Positions 10,500 through 21,526 of a stretch of 64,000 nt of DNA are shown in pieces. The translations under genes and the position numbers were made by a program. Numbering within the stretch: position 1 is the stretch's first letter; each line of letters opens with the position of its first letter. Source of the stretch: Diphasiastrum complanatum (taxonomy: Eukaryota; Streptophyta; Lycopodiopsida; Lycopodiales; Lycopodiaceae); NCBI GenBank assembly GCA_029204225.1, contig CM055103.1, positions 47,070,703 through 47,134,702 of the forward strand, written 5' to 3'. The notes beneath the pieces are model-generated. The model was not told the DNA's origin, did not search any database, and saw nothing but the letters and a program-made list of their open reading frames with translations.

Positions 10500-10920
10500 C
10501 GCTACGTACTTTGTTGGTGAAATACAAGGACAGTTTCGCATGGACTTACAAGGATCTGAAGGGTATACCACCAACCGTAGTCCCCAACACACCATACCCT
10601 TGGTGGATGGAGCAGTCCCCAAGGTGAGCCAATATTATCGCTGCAATCCCAACTACACGGAACTAATCAAACAAGAATTGCAGAAGCTGCTCGACTATGA
10701 TTTCATCTATGAAATCGAGCATACATAATGGGTATCGCAATAGTCATAGTACCCAAAAAGAACGTCAAAATACGAATCTGTGTAAATATGAAAGCATTAA
10801 ATGCGGTTACAAAGAAAGATCATTTTTTCTTATCTTTCATGGAAAGTGTTTTGGATCGAGTAGTAGGAGCAAAAGCTTATAGTTTCCTGGATGGCTTCAG
10901 TGGCTACAATCAAGTGAAGA
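10500..10920 (+). pseudogene. Ty3/gypsy reverse-transcriptase N-terminal stub
   Basis: Frames read LLVKYKDSFAWTYKDLKGI, then YYRCNPNYTELIKQELQKLL and IYEIEHTEWVS, then IVIVPKKN..IRICVNMKALN, then AKAYSFLDGFSGYNQVKI. This is the ordered N-terminal half of a gypsy RT, up to just before the catalytic YLDD, and it resembles the RT at 58.2-59.0 kb. A frameshift near 10728 and the missing catalytic half make it non-functional. At 10920 the open frame continues without a stop into unrelated sequence (see the C48-like entry). Confidence 0.85.
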
Positions 10921-12190
10921 TACCTGATCCAATAGATAGGACTGACCTCCCTACCAAGTGGCCTAGGAAGCAACCAGCCCCCAAGAGAGCCCCGAAGAAA
11001 GTTAAGAGGGCCATTATTACAGATTCTCCTCAATCTAAACCTATTGATAATGTAGATAGTGTTGCACTAGATACGGTTGTAAACATAGCTACAACCATTT
11101 TGGATAATCTTGTTACTCTTGTAGATACTGCTTATCCACCTCCTCCTCCTCGTTCAAATGTTTATACATATATAGATTCGGATGAGTATCTTAAATTTGA
11201 GAGTGACATATCCGATGTTGTATATAGAATTGGAGTTCCATTTTGTTTTAGATTAGAGGAACTTGACTTCAGTATAAATTATAGAGTTACTGATTGTTTG
11301 GATTTAAAAAATAGACGGGCTTCTATCATTGATCATGTCATAGAGCTGGGGTCACATTCTTGCAATTTAACATTGCAAGGGATTCATACAATGAAGTTTT
11401 AGTACTCAGTAATTTTCTGCTTCAGGCCATCAAGGAGAAGAACGACACTTTGTCACGGTGTCTTACTTGTGGATCCACACCAGCAACAAAATACTTGCTC
11501 GTGCCTTATCATACCAAGTAAGATAAGTTAAATGCTTCTTGTTGTTTATAGTTTTATCATTAGCATTATCAATGGAAATAGTTCTCAGAATTGCAGCTAA
11601 TGGACTCTCTATCTTATTTTGCAGTCAGCACTGGAGTTTAAACTTGATCTCTATTAAGAGATCTTTAGATAATATTATTAGAATATTTTGTGTAAAGATG
11701 AACTCGACTAGCAATACACATAAGAATGTCGATTTGATCTTGCCATATATATGTAAATATATTCCAGCAGATGTTGGCCAAACAACTGAATGGCAGATAG
11801 TCAATCTGGAGGTAAATTCTATCTCCCTTTATAGCATTTTGAAATTTGACAAAAATTCTTTGAAGCATAAATTAATAAGCTCACCAAAATGATGGAGGAA
11901 TTTAAACAGAAACTGTACATATGCAAACCCAACTCAACATCGAGAAACAAAAGCACATTGCTTTTGAAATTGTACATAACTGTTGTGATTCAACATGAAC
12001 AATAAGGGTCAATGTAGCAAAATGGAATAATGTACAGGAGTCACAGCAAGAAGTATTGCGAAAGGAATTGCTGGACCCCTTGTATGAAGAAAATGACAAA
12101 ATTCTCGACGAGCTGCTCAACATCAAAGATAACATGATAGATTTGACAACCGTACTTGTACACTCAGAGTATATACTGTGAAATTTCACA
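10921..12190 (+). pseudogene. C48/Ulp1-like peptidase-domain remnant, multi-exon
   Basis: After the RT stub the same frame runs to 11402. It begins with a basic, proline-rich stretch (WPRKQPAPKRAPKKVKR), then acidic and hydrophobic helices. A frameshift leads to YLLVPYHT. A GT-AG intron (11518-11624) would join it to NQHWSLNLI, and EWQIVNLE ends at a second GT (11812) with a possible acceptor at 11909. The order VPYHT, HW, EWQIV matches the His-side core of plant Ulp1-like C48 peptidases, which often travel with CACTA or MULE transposons (family knowledge). The catalytic cysteine exon is not found. A charged segment at 12045-12180 (LLDPLYEENDKILDELL) may be a later exon. It could be a captured host gene piece instead. 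Confidence 0.4.
11518..11624 (+). other. Candidate spliceosomal intron
   Basis: GTAAGAT donor and TTATTTTGCAG acceptor, 107 bp. Removal joins VPYHT to NQHWS in frame. Not seen experimentally. Confidence 0.4.
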
Positions 12191-12245
12191 CATGTGAGAA
12201 TGCCCTAAATTGTGTGAATGATCTCCTAAGCAAGCTTATGCACTT

Positions 12246-12620
12246 GTTGATGGATGCTAGATTGAATTCCAAGATCTAGATCAAAAAACTAAGGCATAGA
12301 GGCAAAGATGGATGCATATGCTGATAACCAAGGTACATACACTTGAAACTAAATGATCCTTGAAAAAACTAAGTAAAATTAAGCTCCTCTCCTCGGGTAG
12401 AGACTTACATTTAACTTTAAGCAATGTAAGGCTTATCAAGCCCTCTTCTTGTATTTTAGTTGTTCTTGGGCAGCTTGAGGCTCTTCCTCAACTCTTAAAA
12501 CAATATCAAAGTCATGGATCACAAGTAGTGATTCCATCCTCACTTTCCAAATGGAATAGTTTGTGGAAGTTAGTTTCTCACTATATTCTAACAAATATCC
12601 ACCCATGGATGACATTGTGA
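12246..12620 (-). pseudogene. Minus-strand copia gag fragment (5' end)
   Basis: Read on the minus strand from about 12600 downwards, the translation contains NYSIWKVRMESLL. This matches the N-terminus of the 857-codon copia gag at 17.8-20.4 kb (NYSTWKVRMESLLELNEL) in both sequence and position relative to a primer-binding site. Only about the first 70 codons remain and the frame is damaged below about 12490. This is the 5' end of a copia element whose remaining coding part is missing. Confidence 0.7.
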
Positions 12621-13205
12621 ATGAAGGCCTATGAGATGCACAAAGATCTCTTGATAAAGAGTGATCTAAGATAGATTTCTAGCTTTCCAATAAGCTTCTA
12701 ATCTTGGCCCAATCAGCCTAGTTCAACTTGGATGATGGTATAATAGATCTACTCCAAATATCCTACCAAATCACTCCTCCAACAAATTGATTCTAGTACA
12801 ATTTTGTTTGATATTTCACACTTAGGATTTGAACAAATCAGCCTTATAGATCTAATCTAATGCTTCAAAATAAATTGCTTCAATGAATCAAAACACTATT
12901 TGATCACTAGCATTCAATAGATTGAACCTAGATCTCTAGACAATGCACCAAAAACCTTGAATTTTGGACCAATATGCACATTTTTGGGTCAAAAACACTA
13001 AAGGAAGTTAATTTGAAGGTTGCTATACGGTTTCACACATGTGGACAGTACATCAGCAACCCACAAATCGATCTTGACCAAAATATTGATAGTACCTATC
13101 TCCTTGAACTCCCCCTCTCAAGTAAAGCTCAAAAACAACTCATTGTCAATGATTTCACAAAAAAAAAAAAAAAATTCATTAATCATTAGATCACTCTTAG
13201 ACTTG
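12621..13205 (-). other. 5' leader of the minus-strand copia fragment
   Basis: Lies between the gag start and the primer-binding site. No frame is credible. It contains an A-run and CACATGTGG-type words also found in the adjoining LTR. Confidence 0.5.
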
Positions 13206-13217
13206 GCTCTGATACCA
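13206..13217 (-). other. Primer-binding site (initiator-Met type)
   Basis: The minus strand reads TGGTATCAGAGC, complementary to the 3' end of plant initiator tRNA-Met, immediately adjoining the LTR. Confidence 0.85.
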
Positions 13218-13880
13218 TGTCAATTTTCAAAAAAAAGGACAACTTTGATTGTACAAAACAATCACTAAGAGTTATATCTATCAAGTTCTAAGTGTTAGAT
13301 CTTGATCTAAATGCATTACACTATGATTTAAGCAAGAGCACTAGATCAAATGATTAAAATCTATGAAAAGTGGCCTCACACATGTGGAGGACAATATCTA
13401 TACGGACTGTAAATAGAAATTAAAGTATTCAAGCATACAAGAGCATTCCACTTATCAAAACTCAAGACAAGTGTGGAAAATACAAGAAAGCTAGAATTTG
13501 CTAATGTCTCATCAACTTCTCATTGATTTGGTTGATCCCTTTATAGATCAAGTACATGCACGAGCTGTGTACTATCCAGCAAGCCTTCACACGTGTGAAG
13601 AGTGCCTAGTCATCCAGATCCACCAATGGGAGCCATATATGCTCACTTCCCAAAGTTGACTATTCTCTTTGGCTAGAAAACAAAAAGCTAGTCTTCCACA
13701 TTTATAGGAATATTCTCTATAAAATAGGATCTAATGGAATCTCTCTATCTTATCCACGTATGTGAATGGCATCTTTACATGTGGGAGCATTTAGTCATTC
13801 ACATGGAAGTGCATTCTATTTACAAAAATTTGACCAATTTGACTCATTTCTAGATTCTACTCAAAGGTCAATTTTACACA
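13218..13880 (-). mobile_element. 5' LTR of minus-strand copia
   Basis: The 663-bp segment starts TGTCAATTTTC next to the primer site and ends AATTTTACACA, TG...CA ends like the 655-bp LTRs of the young copia at 17-22 kb, with which it shares short words but not close identity. The flank at 13881 is plus-strand copia sequence, so this element probably inserted into that one. The other end is lost and no target duplication can be shown. Confidence 0.65.
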
Positions 13881-14057
13881 TGGGTAGATCCATTTAAATA
13901 CATCAAGTATAAGAAGTTTGAAGTGAAATTTTTAGCAGAACCTAGTACAGGGCAGCTGATATATTTACAAAAGGGTTAAATCATAAAGCACACAAGAACT
14001 TTTGTGCTATCTTGAATTTGAAAATCAAGGCTTTCAAGGATCCAGATTAAGGGGGGA
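13881..14057 (+). pseudogene. Plus-strand copia C-terminus and polypurine tract
   Basis: Damaged frames give an IKYKKFEVKFLAEPSTGQ-like block, then a blurred copy of the ADIFTKGL motif, then LKIKAFKDPD and a stop, followed by TTAAGGGGGGA. This is the usual end of copia RNase H plus the polypurine tract. The last residues match the end of the copia element at 23.1 kb (KVKAFMDSD), so both belong to related families. Confidence 0.65.
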
Positions 14058-14650
14058 TGTTGGGTTTCTATCCTCTCCATCCTTGTCTCTCTATTAATCT
14101 AGATCCATTCACTGGTCTAAAAGTCTGCAGAAATACAAAGGAATAATGATAGTGTCTTGATGACACAGTCGACACCGACTATTCAGCCATCCTTTGACTA
14201 TTTGGCCTACTCCGACTATTCGTCAGTCACGTCTACTCTACCGACACCGACTATTTGTCGGACACCCGACATCGACAATTCGACTTCACCAATTTTTTGT
14301 ATGTCAGTATTAACTCCAAAAGTTGATCAAACAATCGATGGCTCATTAGTACCTTCATCACGAACAAACATATTCAAATACCGTCCAAAGGTGACTTTCA
14401 ACAGCATGTAGTGCCATAATCCTAATTGTAAAGTACAGACTAACTATTCTTTTAATTAGTTAGCCATGTGTGTATATCCAGCGGCATATTAGTTGTTTTG
14501 GTTAAGCTCTACAAACATTGAATCAGCTCAATCATCTACCAAGTCGATCAATCGAGCATCCAGAGTGCAATTGTTTTGTTCTCTCTCTCCGGTATTACAG
14601 AGTATTGATTCAAGAAGAACATGACTCTGTCTGCATCCAAACTGTATTTC
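14058..14650 (+). mobile_element. Candidate 3' LTR of plus-strand copia (right end uncertain)
   Basis: Begins TGTTGGGTTTC right after the polypurine tract, as an LTR should. The right boundary was not located. Scattered similarity to the LTR region at 23110-23640 (AGTCTRCARAAATAC, GACATCGAC-like words) supports a shared family. Confidence 0.45.
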
Positions 14651-15781
14651 TTCATGACTAAATAATCAATGTTCCAATAATCTAGGTCATGTATGTCATC
14701 TTGAATGCTCATTTAATTCATGTTTTGATCATTGCAGATAAACTCGTTCGTGGATTAAATTGTTTTGTATGACTCCATGGATAAAGACTAAAGGGTAACC
14801 AATCCTATTGTTTCCACATTCAAATGTCAAGCTCAACTTATTTGAAGATCATTAAAGACCTGGCCATCTTCAACATCTTCAACAAATGAGCATTTTCTAT
14901 AAGTCTGTAGAAATACATTGTGTTTGCAACAGTCTACAAAAATGAATTGATTGTCACACAGTTCGCATTTTTTCCAACTCCCGAAAAATGCCACAATGTT
15001 CTGACAGTGATTTCTTTTCATCTATTTTGACGAAGTAGTCTATTTGTCAGCTTCACATTTTTTCAAAACGCGACAATTCAGTCTACTTCAACAAATGAAT
15101 TGGTTGTCAACTTTTTTGCATTTTTCCAAAATGCAAAAAAAATACAAAAAAATATGAACTGCGACTATTTCGACATCAACGTCATCCTTCACATTTTCTC
15201 GAAATGTGAAATATGCGAAGTGTGTCTACTTTGACAAGCAATGTCTCTAGCTACTTTCAAAAATATGCGAAAAATACGAAGTATGCGACAAATTCATCCA
15301 TGTGAATGACTTTGAGTTGTTTGACCTAAGTACACATTGTACAGTTGTCGTTGTAGGTCAAATACTTCTTGAGTACAACGAATTACATTCTCCGTGATGC
15401 TCCACCAACAGAGCTATAGATATCTAGCATCCAAGTTACGCCTCCATTCTGGTTGCAACACGTTCTTTCATCTGTGTCTAACGTAGATGTATGCATGTTG
15501 TGATTTGATTACACTTTCCTACTGCTTATTCATGCTAGTTCACTCATTCTAATTAGATCACGGACGTCTACGACTCCTAGAATCTGACGATGGCTATCTT
15601 TGACGCTTGAGAAACATCATTATCATACTGCAACATCACTCTAAAAAATTAGGAACTGAACTTATTAGTGGAACTAATTAGCAATAATACCACACCTTAT
15701 CTAATCTCTTCGGCGGACTGTACTCATATTTATTTAAGTATGAACTATTTTTAGGATCCTGTTAGTGAGAATGCTTGAGCT
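14651..15781. repeat. Unassigned region with degenerate internal repeats
   Basis: From 14830 to 15310 the words ATGAATTGRTTGTCA, GTCTACTTYRAC, CATTTTTYCMAAA and GCGAAAWRYG recur at irregular spacing, suggesting an old tandem array of units of about 100-160 bp. No gene is seen. From about 15540 the sequence may hold eroded copia integrase, but I cannot support it. Confidence 0.4.
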
Positions 15782-17018
15782 GTGATTATATTTCTACATT
15801 TACATTCTTTTAGACCGTTCTTGCTTGTAACAGCCCATAATAATGGTAGAGTTGTTCCACAACTATTTTCTTCTCTCTTCCTCTATAGGCATCCCGCCTC
15901 TAACAATATTCAGAATAGATGTCCTACTAAAGGTCTCTCATACAAAACACCATATGAAGTTTGGACAAGCTCCAAACCTTCTTTATCAAACTTACGAGTT
16001 TTTTGATGCATCACTTATGTGCAAATTCCGCATGATCTTAGGAAGAAGCTCGACTTCCAGAGTATCAAGTCTATTTTCATTAGCTACACTACTTCAGATA
16101 AAGCTTATAAGTTGTATGGTCCTATCGAGTCGAAGATATTCACTAGCCGAGATGTCATCTTCATCGAAAATCAGTTTATCGAACTCAAAGGTAAGGGCAA
16201 GGCTCATATAGTCGAACTATTGGACTCTCTCGAATTATCAAACTTTCCAGTTCAAAAGGCGACTACTCCCATTGAAGGTCCTAGCTCGTCTACTCCCGAC
16301 GAACAATTTATTAGTAGCAAATCCAAAGATGATGATGTTGCAGTCCAATGACTACAGCATGATGAAGATAGTCAACTTTGACCACTACCTAGAAGATCGA
16401 CAAGAGAACGCAGACCACCTACTAGGCATATCAACGAGTTTGCAGCCTACATTGTTCAAGAGCCGACGACTGTCGAAGCCCGATTCCGATCTCTGGAAAG
16501 AATCTATGGATAAAGAGTATTCATCTCTTATCAAGAACCAGACTTGGACTATTGTCGAATTACCTGCCAACAGAAATATCGTTGATTGCAAATGGTTGTT
16601 CAAAATCAAGTACAAGGCAGATGGAAATATCGATCGAAGAAAGGCTCGACTTGTCGCCAGAGGATTCTCCCAAGTACAAAACGTCAAATACATTGAGGCA
16701 GTCCAGTAGTTAAACATTATTTAATCAAACTTCTATTGTCATTTGCTACTGCAGCAGATTTGGAAATACATCAAATGGATGTAAAACAACATATCTTAAT
16801 AGAGTTATCAAAGAGGACATTTACATGGTGCAAAACCTGAAGGTTACAATATTGAAGGTAAACACAATCATGTGTGTAAACTTCATAAAGCACTTTATGG
16901 CTTGAGGCAATCTACTCGACCATGGTTTCAAAGGATCAATACTTTCCTTATCGATCACAGTTGCACACCAAGCACTTCAGATTTAAATGTCTACTTCAAG
17001 TTAGTGCAACATTCTTTT
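15782..17018 (+). pseudogene. Old copia element, left part: integrase C-terminus to RT
   Basis: Frames give NRCPTKGLSYKTPYEVWTSS and LRKKLDFQSIKSIFISY...KLYGP...IFTSRDVIF, the conserved integrase C-terminal region. They are followed by LWKESMDKEYSSLIKNQTW, CKWLFKIKYKADG and RKARLVARGFSQ, the start of RT. LHKALYGLRQSTRPWF then leads into TSDLNVYFKLVQHSFF, where a young copia element interrupts it at 17018. The reading resumes at 22182. Several frameshifts and stops (for example 16351 and 16709) show it was long dead before the interruption. Everything upstream of the integrase C-terminus is missing or unrecognisable. Confidence 0.85.
17014..17018. repeat. Target-site duplication CTTTT (left)
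   Basis: CTTTT at 17014-17018 is identical to 22182-22186 on the other side of the young copia element, a perfect 5-bp target duplication as expected for copia integrase. Confidence 0.9.
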
Positions 17019-17673
17019 TGTGAAAAATACAGATCCTAAGTGGATCTAAACTCCAAGATCATTGGCTTGAATGCTTGCACTCCAAACTACATAAGCTAGG
17101 AATTGGCAACACATTCTATACTACCTAGAATGCAAAGAACTTGATCAAAAAGCATTTATCACAAATGGAAACTTCCATAAACATCAAGTGCGGCCCAAAA
17201 TAGCATTATACAGTCCATAATACATCAGCCTACCACTTTTGGAAAGCACCTAAGATCATACACAATAGCTTGAAGACAATACACACAACAATGCTCTCAA
17301 TGGAGGAAGAAACAATGACAATGATCTATTGATCTCAATGAAGCATACAAAAGGTTTCTCCAACCTGTTCTCCACGACTTTCCTACTATTTATGGATGAG
17401 GAAGATGACTCTCTCTCCTCTCTCTAGAAGGTACTTGACCCTAGATATTCCCTATATAGGAAAAATAGCTAAAAATGGCTTATATGACCAAAATACATCA
17501 AAATGGTCTCATTTTGAAGGGTATGAAGTTTGACACTTCATCATACTGAAAAAATACAGTAAATAAAAACATTGTGGCCTGGTTCACACGTGTGAAACTC
17601 CAGAACCAAAACTATTTACAATTTTAGCCAATTTAGGCCTCAAACTAGCTAGGAAATGTTGACAATTTTCACA
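17019..17673 (-). repeat. 3' LTR of young copia
   Basis: 655 bp, TGTGAAAAATAC...AATTTTCACA on the plus strand. A palindromic CCTATATAGG (17451-17460) is a plausible TATA element for minus-strand transcription. Confidence 0.95.
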
Positions 17674-17833
17674 CTCCCTCTTCAACATTGGATGCTAGTT
17701 TCAACATAGTCTTTGAGCACATTCCAAGATTAGATCTATGAATTAAATATAGGTCCTTTCCCAATGGTTTGGTGAAGATATCAGCCACACACTCCTTTGA
17801 AGAGACATGTTGAAGCCATCTTCCACTTACAAC
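17674..17833 (-). pseudogene. Residual RNase H C-terminus and deletion scar
   Basis: On the minus strand, in a frame different from the main ORF, this reads WLQHVSSKECVADIFTKPLG, then a segment through LASNVEEGV and a stop. That is the normal end of copia RNase H. The main ORF enters it out of phase after GCKWK and stops at 17781. The junction at roughly 17820-17833 is the scar of a deletion that removed about the whole of RT and most of RNase H. Confidence 0.85.
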
Positions 17834-20354
17834 CAATTGCCTTCTTGTCCTTTGGAAGCTTTACCAACCTCCATGTGTTGCTTTTGATGAGTGCTTGATG
17901 CTCATGATCCATGGCTTGGATCCATTCCTTCTTTTGAATTGCTTCACCTACACAAGTTGGTTCATCAAAAGAGGTAAGAAAAGCAAAGTTAGAGTTGTCC
18001 ACCACTTGCTTTCCTTTTTCATCATAGGTTAGCCCTGATGGCTTAGCCCTTTGCCTTTGAGTCTTCCTTGAAGTTTGCTTTGGAGTGGCATCTCCATCTT
18101 CATCCAAGACATCTTGCACATCATGATGATTAGTAGGCACATCAACATCAACATCAACATCAACAACATTGGAAACATTCTCTTCATGAAAGATGACATC
18201 CCTACTTATGACAACTTTCTTTGTAGAAGGAATGTACACTTCGTAAGCCTTGCTTACTTCACTATAGCCAACAAACACACCCTTCTTTGATGAAGGATCT
18301 TCTTTAGTTCTATCATCAAGTGTGATATTGACAAAACATGTACATCCAAAGATCCTACAATGCTTGACACTCGGCCTTCTACCATAAAGAACCTCATGAG
18401 GAGTTTTACCATCCAAGGAAGCACTTGTCCATCTATTACATAGATAGTTAGCACATGCTAAAGCTTCCCCCCAAAAAGACTTAGCAAGATTAGCATGTAG
18501 TCTCATTGCCTTGGCACATTCACAAAGGGTTCTATTCTTCCTCTCGGCCACTCCATTCTGTTGTGGAGTCCTAGGACTAGACATCTCCCTCTTAATCCCA
18601 TGTGCTATACAAAAGTCTTTGAACCTATTTGAGGTGTATTCCCCTCCATTATCAGATCTTAAGCATTTGATCTTTGTATTGAATTGGTTTTCCATTTCAT
18701 TCTTGAACTTGACAAATGCAGCAAACACTTCATCCTTACTTTTAAGAAGATAGATCCAAGTATACCTACTAAAGTCATCAATGAAAGTTGCATACATCTT
18801 TGCCCCACCATTGCTAGTTGTACTAGAAGAATGAATATCAGAATGCACAAGTTGAAAAGCTTCTTTAGATCTAGAAGTAGATCTAGAATAAGCAAGTCTA
18901 TGAGATTTGGACAAGGCACAATGTTCACAAACACTATTGTTTGCAACAAGACTTTTAGGGAGACCAAGAACAAGCTCTTTCTTTGCCATTACCTCCAAAG
19001 ATTTGAAGTTGGGATGGCCCAACCTCTTGTGCCAAACTTCTTGGTTTGTCAATTGCTCCCTAGCCATACATCCTTCATGATTAGAGATCACACATGCATC
19101 AAGCTTGAAAAGTTTACCATGCCTCCTACCTTGAGCAATAAAGGATCCACATTTACTTATCAAACATGCATCTCCAATGAACTCCACATCAAGTCCTTTG
19201 TCAATCATTTGACTTACACTAAGCAAATTCTTAGTGATTGAAGGAATGTACAAAACATTTTCAAGATTTGCTTTCCTATTTGTTGAAAGGGAAATAGGAA
19301 TAGTGCCTATGCCTTTGATGTCACATTGACCACCATTTGCAGTGTAGATGATGTTACCTTCTCCCTCATAAGACAATAAGGATGTAAAGTATTCCTTATG
19401 TCTTGTCATGTGAGATGAGGCTCCACTATCAATCCACCAAGGATCATTATCATCTATGTTGGCTAACAAACTTGAAGTCATAACAAGTGATTCACATGTG
19501 TTATGTTCTTCCTCATCTATTGTAAGATTTCCTTGCCTCTCTCCTTGCTCTCTTTTCTTCTTATAACATTCATTTGCAAAATGACCTTTTATCCCACAAT
19601 AAAAGCACTTGAACTTTGACTTATTGTTCTTAGTAGAAGAGGAAGAGGAAGAGTGATCATCATGATCAAAGTTACCACCTTTGGACCATTTCCCTTTGCC
19701 TTTACCTTTGCCCTTGAATTTGCCTTTTGTGAAGAAAGCCTCTTCACCTCCACCTTGCAAGGATGCACCATCAAGCTTTGATTGCCACCTATGTTCTTCA
19801 GCCAATAAGATTTCTTGCAAGTCAACCACACTTGGTAAGACTCTTTGAATGGCAAAACTTTGCACAAGGTTAGCATGTTCATTTAGCAAACCATTCAACA
19901 TAACTTGGACTATTTCACCATCTTTTATGTTCTCATCAATGCATGCTAAATCATCACTTAGGGACTTAACTCTCAAGATAAATGCATGAGCACTTTCACC
20001 CTCTCTTTGCCTACTAGAAAATATTTGTCTCCTTAGGGTCAATACCCTAGATGTGGACTTTGATTCAAAGAGCTTCTTTAAGGCATTCCATGCCTCACTT
20101 GCACTTTGACACTTTCCAACTTCCTTGAGAAGTTCATTTGTAACATTCATTTTAATGATATGAAGAGCCCTTTTGGCCTTCTTATCAAACCTTTGTTGCT
20201 CTTGAAGTGTGAGAGGTCTCTCTTCAATTTCTGCAACTATGTCCATGAGTTCATTCAACTCAAGTAAGGACTCCATCCTCACTTTCCAAGTAGAGTAGTT
20301 TGATGAACTCAACCTTTCACTAGACTCTAGCATGATCCCACCATTGGAAGCCAT
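17781..20354 (-). CDS. Copia gag-protease-integrase polyprotein, 857 aa, RT deleted
   Basis: One uninterrupted frame. Residues 1-200 are a UBN2-type gag (NYSTWKVRMESLL near the start), 210-225 a Gly-Lys linker, and 249-262 the CCHC knuckle CFYCGIKGHFANEC. The aspartic protease motif WIDSGASSHM is at about 307, the GAG-pre-integrase WHKRLGHPNFKSLEVM at about 441, and the integrase triad is D near 505 (LVHSDIHS), D near 567 (RSDNGGEY) and E near 604 (NGVAERKN), all present. RT begins at WIQAMDHEHQAL but ends at GCKWK, followed by out-of-frame residues. A full copia polyprotein is about 1300-1500 residues. The start is the ATG beginning MASNGG, first in frame after a stop-rich leader. Gag, protease and integrase could be made, but replication would need RT from another element. 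Confidence 0.93.
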   Translation of the reverse strand: MASNGGIMLESSERLSSSNYSTWKVRMESLLELNELMDIVAEIEERPLTLQEQQRFDKKAKRALHIIKMNVTNELLKEVGKCQSASEAWNALKKLFESKSTSRVLTLRRQIFSSRQREGESAHAFILRVKSLSDDLACIDENIKDGEIVQVMLNGLLNEHANLVQSFAIQRVLPSVVDLQEILLAEEHRWQSKLDGASLQGGGEEAFFTKGKFKGKGKGKGKWSKGGNFDHDDHSSSSSSTKNNKSKFKCFYCGIKGHFANECYKKKREQGERQGNLTIDEEEHNTCESLVMTSSLLANIDDNDPWWIDSGASSHMTRHKEYFTSLLSYEGEGNIIYTANGGQCDIKGIGTIPISLSTNRKANLENVLYIPSITKNLLSVSQMIDKGLDVEFIGDACLISKCGSFIAQGRRHGKLFKLDACVISNHEGCMAREQLTNQEVWHKRLGHPNFKSLEVMAKKELVLGLPKSLVANNSVCEHCALSKSHRLAYSRSTSRSKEAFQLVHSDIHSSSTTSNGGAKMYATFIDDFSRYTWIYLLKSKDEVFAAFVKFKNEMENQFNTKIKCLRSDNGGEYTSNRFKDFCIAHGIKREMSSPRTPQQNGVAERKNRTLCECAKAMRLHANLAKSFWGEALACANYLCNRWTSASLDGKTPHEVLYGRRPSVKHCRIFGCTCFVNITLDDRTKEDPSSKKGVFVGYSEVSKAYEVYIPSTKKVVISRDVIFHEENVSNVVDVDVDVDVPTNHHDVQDVLDEDGDATPKQTSRKTQRQRAKPSGLTYDEKGKQVVDNSNFAFLTSFDEPTCVGEAIQKKEWIQAMDHEHQALIKSNTWRLVKLPKDKKAIGCKWKMASTCLFKGVCG

Positions 20355-21514
20355 GATTCTAATGTTTCTTCAACTTTTAGGTTTTGTCCTAAAGCACTTA
20401 GCACTCACTTTTCTCTCAACAAATGATAGATAAAGAGATCTATGAAGATTTAGGACCCTAAAACACTTCTATCTTGAACCTAGATGGTTTCCAAGCATAG
20501 AAAGGAAGATTGAAACACATGCAACACTTTGCACACACTAAGAATGGATTACAAAATCAAACCAACCTGAACACACTCTTGCTTAAGCTCTCAAACTTTC
20601 CAGCAAGTGACCAAATCAAGTTATGGTGTGAAGAGTTACTTGCATTCTTAGAAAATACCCAAAACTAGGATGCCAAGATTACCTAGTAATGAACAAACTT
20701 GATCAACATATGATCAACACACTAAGATATTGATTCAACCTGTAAAACCACATGTAAACCACACTTCTAAAAGTTTATAAACTCCAGCAAGTGATAAATA
20801 CAAGATTTAGAGGTGAATGAATGAGCACACTTAGTGAATCACAAGACTAGCTTCACTATCTTGTCAAATCTTGGTGTTTAGATGTAGATCTAAGATCACT
20901 TCACATGAGAATGTTCCTCAACCTGTTAAGAACCTGAAAACACATTTGCATAATGGTTAACACCTTCCAGGAAATGCTCCAATCAAATTACATAAGGAGA
21001 GTTACTTACATGCTCAACAAAGTACACCAAAATTTATGCCAAAATTGATGACAATCTTTACAATATGCTCTTCACAATGGAGCTTACAATATGTTCACCC
21101 AAAAAAGGGGATCTTTCATCCAAATGGGAGCTTTGCTCAGCCTTTAGGAGAATTACAACTCACTCAAAAGAGCATTTGTCATCCACTTAAGGAGAAGTTT
21201 CATCCACTTAAGGAGAGTGTTCATCCAAGAATGGAGATTGTCAACAATAGGATTGAAAAGAACATTGTTAGTATTGAATATGCACAAGCCTCACAATCAC
21301 AAATGATTAGGTGTTATGATCTGATCCAAAATAGTTTCTTTTCAGCCTCTGATCTTCAATAGACCTGAAATATGCTTTTGATCCACAAGTTCAACTCACA
21401 AAACAAAGGTTAGTAAGATTTGATCAACAAAGCAATGCAAAATCATGCTAGAACTTGATCAAACATCCAAATATCACCAAAAATGGAATACTTACTGTAA
21501 ATAGAAGCCAACCA
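20355..21514 (-). other. Long 5' leader of young copia with internal repeats
   Basis: 1.16 kb without credible coding. Three diverged blocks of about 180 bp begin near 20560, 20738 and 20925 (shared AACCTG, CCAGSAARTG, GAGTTACTT words). A 21-bp tandem repeat lies at 21180-21242 (CATCCACTTAAGGAGA in the first two units). Leader repeats may simply reflect replication slippage. Confidence 0.65.
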
Positions 21515-21526
21515 GCTCTGATACCA
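21515..21526 (-). other. Primer-binding site (initiator-Met type)
   Basis: The minus strand reads TGGTATCAGAGC directly adjoining the 5' LTR. Confidence 0.95.

Noticed and set aside
11902-12189. 95-codon minus-strand frame
   Set aside because: Opposite strand of the charged C48-associated segment; the plus-strand reading is more protein-like.
18684-19241. 185-codon plus-strand frame
   Set aside because: Antisense shadow of the intact copia polyprotein on the minus strand.
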